A DNA stretch of 64,000 nucleotides from Acidobacteriota bacterium (lineage in GTDB: Bacteria; Acidobacteriota; Thermoanaerobaculia; UBA5066), in contig JADJVE010000005.1 of assembly GCA_016716715.1 (NCBI GenBank), positions 62,001 through 126,000 on the forward strand, written 5' to 3'. Shown piece after piece: positions 58,210-64,000 of the stretch. Both the position numbers and the translations under genes were made by a program. The notes beneath the pieces are model-generated. The model saw only the letters and a list, made by a program, of their open reading frames with translations. It was not told where the DNA came from and did not search any database. Numbering within the stretch: position 1 is the first letter of the stretch; each line of letters opens with the position of its first letter.

Positions 58210-59978
58210 CGAGCCGTTCGTTCGAGCGCGAGGTGCGCAACGTGATCGTCGGCGGTCTCGTGACGCTGCTGTTTCTCGCGGGCACGGCGGCCGTCGTTCT
58301 CCGGAACACGACCGCGTGGGGGGTCGCGGAGAACGAGCGGCGCCTCGTGCGCGAGACCCGCTCGGCCGCCGGAACGCTCGCGGCGGGAGGGAGCCCCGTG
58401 CGGTCGCTCGGCGACGACGCCGGAGCGGGGCGCGCGCTGCGCGAGGGCGGCGCGCGGAGCGCCGCTCTCTACGACGCGCGCGGCGCGCGGCTCATCGACG
58501 CCCCGTACCTGCCGGGCGCGGGCGAGTCGCCCGTGCGCCTCTCCGCCGAGGATCTCGCGGCCACCGAGCCGCTCGTGCGCGACGCGGGAGAGGGCCCGGT
58601 CGTCCTCGCGCCGCTCCCGGGCGACGGGCGCGTCCTGCGCGTCGCCTGGAACGACCCCGACGTGGCGGCCGTGCGCCGCAACGCGCGGATCGTCCTCGTC
58701 GCCGTTCCGGCCGCCGCGGCCGTCCTCGTCGTCCTCGTCGTCCCGTTTCTCAGACGGCTCATGGCGCCGATCGACGCGATTGCGGAGACGGCGCGAGGCG
58801 CCGGCGACCTCGTCCCGGAAGCCGTCCCCCGCGCCGCGCGCGACGAGGCCGAGGGCGCCGCGCAGACCTTCGCGCGCACGCTCGACGCCCTCCGCAACCG
58901 CACGGTCGAGCTGGAGCAGCTGCGGCGCTCCGAGCAGCTCCGCGCCGACGCGCTGGCCGTGACGGCCGAGACTCTCGTGCGCTCGCACCCGGGAGGCCTC
59001 CTCGTCGTGGACGCCGCGGGACGGCTCGCGGAGGCGAACGGCCCCGCCCGCGCGGTGCTCGGCCTCGGGGACGCCGACGTCGGGCGCCCGGCCGCCGAGG
59101 TTCTGGCGGACGTCCCGGTTCTCGCGTCCGCCGCCGAGCGGGCCCGGGCGGGCGCGCCGACGCTCTCCACGGAGTTCGCGCTCGGGGACGACACCGGCGG
59201 GCGCTTCCTCGAGGTCATCGCGGTCCCGATCCTCGATGCGGGACAAGACGTCCTCGGCGCGCTTCTCTTCGTCGAAGACCGCACCGAGACTCGCAGGCTC
59301 GAGCGCGAGGTGTCGTCGCGGCGCGAGCTCGCGGCGCTCGGCGAGATGTCCGCGGGCATCGCGCACGAGTTCCGCAACGCCACGGGAACGATCCTCGGCT
59401 GGGCGCGCCTCGCGGCGCGGACGGACGACGCTGCGGCCCGTGCGCGGCACCTCGAGGCGATCCAGGCCGAGGCCGAGCACGTCGCGCGCGTGACGGGAGA
59501 CTTCCTCTTCTTCGCGAAGCCCGAGCGGCTCGAGACGGCGCCCTGCGACCTCGGCGCGCTCGCGCGGGAGATCGCCGCCGAGCAGAAGGTGATCACGCCG
59601 GCCGTGGACGTCTCCGTCGCGGGGACGTTCGCGCCCGCCCAGGCCGACGCGGCGCTCGTCAAGCGCGCCCTCGTGAACCTCGTCAAGAACGCGTGCGAGG
59701 CGGCCCTCGACCGGCCCGGCGGCGGCCGCGTCGTCCTGTCGGGGGACGCGGCGGCGGGAACGGTCCGCGTCGCCGTCGAGGACGACGGGCCCGGCGTTCC
59801 GGACGAGTCGGCCGCGAAGCTCTTCGTCCCGTTCTACTCGACGAAGGAGGCGGGCACCGGACTCGGACTCGCGCTCGTCGCGAAGATTGCGGCGCTCCAC
59901 CGCGGCGGCATCTCGGTCGAGAGGTCCGCCGCCCTCGGCGGCGCGCGCTTCGTGCTCTCGCTTCCCGCGGCGCGCTGA
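58206..59978 (+). CDS. PilS-like sensor histidine kinase with PAS domain
   Basis: 590 residues from a GTG overlapping the pilD stop. Two N-terminal helices (~12-32 and ~155-178) flank a ~120-residue periplasmic domain. A HAMP-like segment, a PAS domain (~255-360: VVDAAGRLAEANGPARAVLGLGDADVGRPAAEV) and the kinase core follow. The H-box is GIAHEFRNATGTI (H387), the N-box is LVKNACEAALD, and the G-boxes are VEDDGPGVPD and GTGLGLALVAKIAALHRGG. The H-box sequence and the place between pilD and pilT suggest the NtrB/PilS branch, whose partners activate sigma-54 promoters. No response regulator is in the window. Confidence 0.9.
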   Translation: MTSRSFEREVRNVIVGGLVTLLFLAGTAAVVLRNTTAWGVAENERRLVRETRSAAGTLAAGGSPVRSLGDDAGAGRALREGGARSAALYDARGARLIDAPYLPGAGESPVRLSAEDLAATEPLVRDAGEGPVVLAPLPGDGRVLRVAWNDPDVAAVRRNARIVLVAVPAAAAVLVVLVVPFLRRLMAPIDAIAETARGAGDLVPEAVPRAARDEAEGAAQTFARTLDALRNRTVELEQLRRSEQLRADALAVTAETLVRSHPGGLLVVDAAGRLAEANGPARAVLGLGDADVGRPAAEVLADVPVLASAAERARAGAPTLSTEFALGDDTGGRFLEVIAVPILDAGQDVLGALLFVEDRTETRRLEREVSSRRELAALGEMSAGIAHEFRNATGTILGWARLAARTDDAAARARHLEAIQAEAEHVARVTGDFLFFAKPERLETAPCDLGALAREIAAEQKVITPAVDVSVAGTFAPAQADAALVKRALVNLVKNACEAALDRPGGGRVVLSGDAAAGTVRVAVEDDGPGVPDESAAKLFVPFYSTKEAGTGLGLALVAKIAALHRGGISVERSAALGGARFVLSLPAAR

Positions 59979-59982
59979 GGCG

Positions 59983-61110
59983 TCAGCCGGCGGCCGGCGC
60001 CACGGGCGCAGGCTTGGCGGCGGCCTTCGTGCGCTTGTCGAGGAGGCCCCGGAACTGGTCCTTGTCGAGAGCCTTCTCGAAGGCCTCTTCCGACTCCACG
60101 GTCCCCGCGACGACGAGGTCGGCGAGGCTCTGGTCCATCCCGATCATCCCCGCGTTGCGGCCCGTCTGGATGAGCGTGTTGATCATCGCGGTCTTGCCCT
60201 CGCGGATGTTGTTCGAGAGCGCGGACGACCCGCGGAGCACCTCGAACGCCGCGGCGCGGCCGCCGCCCTTCTTCTTGAGGAGCACCTGCGCGACGACGCC
60301 CTTCAGGACCTCGGCGAGGACCGTGCGCACCTGCTCCTGCTCCTCGGCCGGGAAGCTGTCGATGAGGCGGTCGACCGCTTTCGCGGCGGAGTTCGTGTGG
60401 AGCGTCCCGAAGACGAGGAGGCCGGTCTCGGCCGCCTGCAGCGCCATCGACATCGTCTCGAGGTCGCGCAGCTCGCCGACGAGGACGACGTCGGGGTCCT
60501 CGCGCAGCGCCGCCTTGAGGGCGCCCGAGAACGTCGGCGTGTCGAAGCCGAGCTCGCGGTGCGAGATGACGGACTTCGCGGGCCGGTGGATGAACTCCAC
60601 GGGGTCCTCGATCGTGATGATGTGGGCGGCGCGCGTCCGGTTGATCCAGTCGAGGAGCGCCGCGAGCGTCGTGGACTTGCCCGAGCCCGTCGGGCCCGTC
60701 ACGAGGACGAGGCCGCGCGTGATGCGCGCCACGTTCGCGACGAGCGCCGGGAGGCCGAGCTCCTCGATCGCGAGGACGCGCGGCGGAATCATGCGCAGGA
60801 CGGCCCCCGAGCCGTGCTCCTGCCGGAAGAGGTTCACGCGGAATCGCGCGATCTCGCCCATCGCGTACGCGAAGTCCGTGTCGCCGGTCGCGCGCCACTC
60901 GCGCAGCGGCTTCTCGGGGGCGATCGGCACGAGCAGGCTCTCGAACTCCTCCTCGGTGAGCGTGCGCCACTTGAGGCGCTCGAGGTCGCCGTCCACGCGG
61001 ACCATGGGCGGCGAGCCGACGGCGAGGTGGAGGTCCGACGCCTTCTTGTCGACCATGATCCGGAGGAGCTTGTCGACGCGGTTGACGCCGGCGTGGGTCG
61101 AGGAGTTCAT
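59983..61110 (-). CDS. pilT: Type IV pilus retraction ATPase PilT
   Basis: 375 residues. VDKLLRIMVDKKASDLHLAVGSPPMVRVDGDLE is the PilT N-terminal PAS-like domain. GLVLVTGPTGSGKSTTLAALLDWIN is Walker A (~residue 138), IITIEDPVEFIH the Asp box, ALREDPDVVLVGELRDLETM Walker B, and GLLVFGTLHTNSAAKAVDRLID the His box. The usual AIRNLIRE is here LSNNIREGK. It powers pilus retraction. The ATG overlaps the stop of the HEAT-PilU gene, and it converges on the histidine kinase with a four-base gap. Confidence 0.95.
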   Translation of the reverse strand: MNSSTHAGVNRVDKLLRIMVDKKASDLHLAVGSPPMVRVDGDLERLKWRTLTEEEFESLLVPIAPEKPLREWRATGDTDFAYAMGEIARFRVNLFRQEHGSGAVLRMIPPRVLAIEELGLPALVANVARITRGLVLVTGPTGSGKSTTLAALLDWINRTRAAHIITIEDPVEFIHRPAKSVISHRELGFDTPTFSGALKAALREDPDVVLVGELRDLETMSMALQAAETGLLVFGTLHTNSAAKAVDRLIDSFPAEEQEQVRTVLAEVLKGVVAQVLLKKKGGGRAAAFEVLRGSSALSNNIREGKTAMINTLIQTGRNAGMIGMDQSLADLVVAGTVESEEAFEKALDKDQFRGLLDKRTKAAAKPAPVAPAAG

Positions 61111-63629
61111 TCGAGCGCCTGCCTTTCCTCGGCGAGAAGCTTCTCGAACGGCTCCTTCTTGACGGCCTTCTCCATCGCGAGCTCCGGGTCCACCTTGCCC
61201 TCCTCGCAGAGCTTCATGAGGGACTGGTCCATCGTGCACATGCCGACGAGCTGGCCCGTCTGGAGCGCCGACGGGATCTGGTGGGTCTTGCCCTCGCGGA
61301 TGAGCGCGGCGACGGCGGGCGTCGTGCGCAGGATCTCGAACGCGGCCACGCGCCCGGCGAAGCCGCGCCGCGGCAGGAGCGCCTGCGAGATCACGGCCTT
61401 CAGCGAGTCCGCGAGCATGACGCGGATCTGGCCCTGCTGCCCCGGGGGGAACGAGCTGATCACGCGGTCGACGGTCGAGGGCGCGTTCGTCGTGTGGAGG
61501 GTCCCGAGCACGAGGTGGCCCGTCTCGGAGGCCGTGATTGCGAGCGAGATCGTCTCGAGGTCGCGCATCTCTCCCACCAGGATGACGTCGGGGTCCTCGC
61601 GCAGGGCGGCCTTGAGGGCGCGTGCGAAGGAGGCCGTCTGGTGCGGCACCTGCCGCTGGTTCACGAGCGCTTCCTTGTTCAGGTGCACGAACTCGACGGG
61701 GTCCTCCACGGTGATGATGTGGCACGGCCGCGTCTCGTTGATCCGGTCGATGAGGGCCGCGAGCGTCGTGGACTTGCCGCACCCCGACGGGCCCGTCACG
61801 AGCACGAGCCCCTGCGTGAGCTTCAGGATGTCCGCCACGGTCGGGCCCGGAAGGCCGATCTCCTCGATCGTCGGAATCGTCTTCGGGACGACGCGGAAGC
61901 ACGCGTCGAACCCCCCGCGCTGCGAGAAGAAATTCGCGCGGAAGCGGCCGAGGCCGGGGAGCTTCAGGCAGACGTCGATCTGCCGCTCCTTCTCGAGGCG
62001 CTTCCAGTCGTCCTCCGGCAGGACCTCGCGGATCAGCTGCGAGGCGCGGGCGCGCGTCATGACCGGGGCGTCGACCGGCTCGAGGACGCCCTGCTGGCGG
62101 CGATGCGGGACGAAGCCGGTCGCGAGATGGAGGTCCGAGGCGCCGCGCTTGACGGTGTCCGCGAGGTACTCGACGAGGCGCGCCGAGTCGTTCCCGGCGA
62201 GCTCGACCGTCTGGACCTCGGCCTCGACCTCGGGCAGGGCGTCCCGCGCTTCGGTTCCCTTGAGGATGCCGACCGTCCGGCGGGCCTTCTCGCGCACCTT
62301 GCCGTCGAGGGCGGGCATCTGGGCCACGCGCGCGCAGATCCCCGCGATCTGGGTCTGCATCTTTTCGTCCGACGCGAGCTTCGCCATCGCGTCGAGGATC
62401 TCCATCTGGACGTCGGGCTGCGTGACGGCGGCCTTGAACGCGTCGAGGAGCGGCTGCGCGGCGCGCGGGTCGCTGAGGTCGCCGAGCGCGGAGACGGCCG
62501 GAATCACGAGCTCCGGATCGCGCAGGGCCGCGAGGACGCGCGTGAGGACGGCGTCGTCGCCCCTGCCGAGGCGGCCGAGCGTTTCGAGGGCGCGGGTCTT
62601 GACCCAGATGTCCTTGTCGTCGAGAAGGGAGATCCAGACCGGCAGCGCCTTGGCGTCGGCGAGGGCGAGCGTCATCTCCGAGGCCGCCTTCGCGAAGGCG
62701 GGGTCGGGGTCGCGCGTGAGCACGAGGAGCGCGTTCACGAAGCCCGGCAGCCCGTCGCGCGCCGTCTCGACGGCCCGGTCGCGCACCCAGACGTACGAGC
62801 CGCGGAAGTGCTCGAGGATCCGCCGCGCGAGGAGGTCCGGCGCGTAGGGGAGGAGGAGGCCGACCGTGCCGTTCCTCACGAGCGCGTTGCCGTCGGCGAG
62901 CAGCGGGACGATCTCGGGCGTGTGGTCCTGCTTCGCCGCCGCGAGGAGCTTCTTGAGCGCCCCGAACGACGCCTCCATGACCCGCCCGCCGCCCGTGCGC
63001 GCCATCTGCAGGACGTCCGGGAAGTAGCTCTCGTTCGGGTTCTTCTCGAGGACCGCGAGCGCGGAGTAGCGGATCTCCTCGTTCTCGTCCTGCAGGAGCG
63101 GCACCGCGAGGCTGGCCGCGACGTCCGCGCTTCCCTCGAAGCTCATCTCGCTGACGGCCTTCAGGGCGCGCGCGCGGACCGCGGGGTTCGAAGCGGTCAG
63201 GACGCGCCGCGCGATGTCGAACGCGACCTGCGCCGGCAGCTCCTTCGCGAGCTCGAGCGCCGCGAGGCGCGCGAAATCGTCGCCTCGGGACGCGACCTCC
63301 TGGAGGAAGGGCCCGAGCTGGGGGCCCGCGAGCTCCTTCAGGAAACGCATCACGGCCCGGCGCACGGCCTCCGAGCGCGTCTTCAGGTGCGGGACCAGCG
63401 CCTCGAGGCCCGCGCGGTCGTGGCGGCGTTTCAGGATCGCGAGGCCGGCCGCGCGGATCTCGGGCACGGAGTCGACGGCCGTCCACGCGACCCAGTCGAC
63501 GTCGGGCTTCGGGAGGGCCTGGAACTTCTCGAGCAGCTCCTTCTTCTGGTCCTCGCTCGTCCACTTGTGCTCGCGCAGCTGCACGACGAACGCCGGTTCC
63601 GACCGAAGCCCGCGCAGCTTCTCTAGCAC
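61107..63629 (-). CDS. PilU/PilT-like ATPase with a long N-terminal HEAT-repeat domain
   Basis: 840 residues from a GTG at 63629. Residues ~30-455 are HEAT-like repeats: repeated VRRAVMRFLKELAGP, VRARALKAVSEMSFEGSADV, IRYSALAVLEKNP, VKTRALETLGRLG and VIPAVSALGDLSDPRAAQPLLDAF. Residues ~475-840 are a PilT-type ATPase: LVEYLADTVKRGASDLHLATGFVPH, GLVLVTGPSGCGKSTTLAALIDRIN (Walker A ~610), ALREDPDVILVGEMRDLETIS (Walker B), GHLVLGTLHTTNAPSTVDRVI and VAALIREGKTHQIPSALQTG. The ATPase half is complete. Known PilT and PilU proteins are about 340-380 residues, so the HEAT extension is the unusual part. It shares an ATGA overlap with pilT and probably works with it. Confidence 0.92.
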   Translation of the reverse strand: MLEKLRGLRSEPAFVVQLREHKWTSEDQKKELLEKFQALPKPDVDWVAWTAVDSVPEIRAAGLAILKRRHDRAGLEALVPHLKTRSEAVRRAVMRFLKELAGPQLGPFLQEVASRGDDFARLAALELAKELPAQVAFDIARRVLTASNPAVRARALKAVSEMSFEGSADVAASLAVPLLQDENEEIRYSALAVLEKNPNESYFPDVLQMARTGGGRVMEASFGALKKLLAAAKQDHTPEIVPLLADGNALVRNGTVGLLLPYAPDLLARRILEHFRGSYVWVRDRAVETARDGLPGFVNALLVLTRDPDPAFAKAASEMTLALADAKALPVWISLLDDKDIWVKTRALETLGRLGRGDDAVLTRVLAALRDPELVIPAVSALGDLSDPRAAQPLLDAFKAAVTQPDVQMEILDAMAKLASDEKMQTQIAGICARVAQMPALDGKVREKARRTVGILKGTEARDALPEVEAEVQTVELAGNDSARLVEYLADTVKRGASDLHLATGFVPHRRQQGVLEPVDAPVMTRARASQLIREVLPEDDWKRLEKERQIDVCLKLPGLGRFRANFFSQRGGFDACFRVVPKTIPTIEEIGLPGPTVADILKLTQGLVLVTGPSGCGKSTTLAALIDRINETRPCHIITVEDPVEFVHLNKEALVNQRQVPHQTASFARALKAALREDPDVILVGEMRDLETISLAITASETGHLVLGTLHTTNAPSTVDRVISSFPPGQQGQIRVMLADSLKAVISQALLPRRGFAGRVAAFEILRTTPAVAALIREGKTHQIPSALQTGQLVGMCTMDQSLMKLCEEGKVDPELAMEKAVKKEPFEKLLAEERQALE

Positions 63630-63862
63630 GTCGTCCCGGGCTCCATCGTGCCGCTATCGTAGCCGACCGCCGCCGGCCGCCGCCGATCGCCGGCGCCGCC
63701 CCGCCCCTCCGGCCCCACCGGTGTTACGAAAAGTGTCACCTGACTGGACGCCGCCGATGCCCCCGGCGCGGACGGCCCGTCGAAAAGGGCCTTGTGCGAC
63801 AATGAGTTGCGATATTTTGTCAGGTCCCGGCACGAACCTCGCGTAGAAGGGAGCGGGAAACC
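63630..63862. promoter_or_regulatory. Divergent intergenic region (233 bases) between HEAT-PilU and pilin-like gene 3
   Basis: On the minus strand TACGAT lies near 63661, followed by ATGGAGCCCGGGACGACGTG; the ATG opens a seven-codon frame that ends at TAG overlapping the HEAT-PilU GTG. On the plus strand GGCACGAACCTCGC at 63829-63842 is a sigma-54-like GG-N10-GC element before the pilin-like gene. A CGATATTTTGTC segment near 63810 is the only low-GC patch. No gene was found. Confidence 0.35.
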
Positions 63863-64000
63863 ATGATGATGAGCCTTCCGGACCCCGGCAGCCGCCCCGC
63901 GAACGGCCCCTCCGCGTCCCGCGGAAGGCGTGGCTTCTCGCTCGTCGAGCTCCTCGTCGTGATCGCCATCCTCGCGATCGTCTTCATCATCGGGGGGGGC
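63863..64000 (+). CDS. Pilin-like or pseudopilin protein 3 (partial, 3' end missing)
   Basis: 46 residues before the window ends. Three consecutive ATG codons (63863, 63866, 63869) follow GAAGGGAG. The leader MMMSLPDPGSRPANGPSASRGRRG|FSLVELLVVIAILAIVFIIGG has the prepilin cleavage site after Gly24 and Glu5. A long leader of 24 residues and the FSLVELLVV start suggest a minor pilin or pseudopilin such as PilV, FimT or GspH. The start of a third pilin on this strand is consistent with a pilus cluster continuing beyond 64000. Confidence 0.8.
   Translation, partial: MMMSLPDPGSRPANGPSASRGRRGFSLVELLVVIAILAIVFIIGGG

Noticed and set aside
1..64000. CRISPR arrays, tRNA or rRNA genes, integrases or insertion sequences
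   Set aside because: No regularly spaced direct repeats, cloverleaf-like or rRNA-like segments, or transposase motifs were seen by eye. Short tRNAs could be missed without a covariance search.

Overview
This window is very GC-rich, densely coded bacterial DNA. No gap between genes exceeds about 235 bases, and many adjacent genes overlap by four bases (ATGA or GTGA). The gene set suggests an Acidobacteriota-type, Gram-negative, diderm organism, possibly from a Thermoanaerobaculia-like lineage. It includes a TonB-dependent receptor with a carboxypeptidase-regulatory N-terminus, a membrane-tethered Ser/Thr kinase, a MamK-like actin, a 2-oxoacid:ferredoxin oxidoreductase and type IV pilus genes. 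The taxonomic placement is inference from gene content. I saw no rRNA, tRNA, CRISPR array, integrase or insertion sequence.

Layout. 1-9410: a surface-glycan block of GT-C membrane glycosyltransferases, a GT2-methyltransferase fusion and two YfhO-like proteins, ending in an M20 peptidase. 9446-15465: thiol and envelope genes, including two genes with an in-frame TGA where the family has its active-site cysteine (an ArsC-like UxxC protein and a DedA-rhodanese fusion); both are probably selenoproteins. Among them lie a penicillin-acylase homologue, an M23 peptidase, an OsmC protein and an AlgH protein. 15480-24836: a class A beta-lactamase-like protein, speA, a CobW GTPase, an enoyl-reductase-like protein, an FtsX-type permease, an MscS-cNMP channel, proline iminopeptidase and RidA. 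24869-28043: psd followed by an amino-acid ABC transporter whose binding protein and permease are fused. 28047-32213: an outer-membrane barrel, then amidase, MamK-like actin and a SPOR protein in one operon. 32218-39075: korAB, a VIT1/CCC1 protein, an SDR, an M19 dipeptidase and an MFS exporter. 39131-43718: a GGDEF receptor, two secreted proteins, a TonB-like protein and an RluA-type enzyme. 43772-48651: the TonB-dependent receptor, a Ser/Thr kinase and a GNAT protein. 48680-53407: PII-Amt, malQ and a PGM1-type ATP-grasp protein. 53492-64000: type IV pilus genes (two pilins, another GT-C protein, prepilin peptidase, a PilS-like kinase, PilT, a HEAT-PilU fusion and the start of a third pilin-like gene).

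Three signals cut across the annotation. (1) The two UGA-Cys replacements are each followed by a hairpin in the bacterial SECIS window. (2) A short low-GC motif (core CTTAGAAGGGTG, flanked by GATTT and GAAGAG) occurs about ten times in both orientations, mostly inside genes; two copies form a perfect inverted repeat between convergent genes. (3) Many transcription-unit heads carry a TANNNT hexamer only 6-10 bases before the start codon, which would make leaderless mRNAs.

Three genes (near 4670, 36116 and 39619) are broken by single frameshifts. Two sit in homopolymer runs, so assembly errors are as likely as real mutations.
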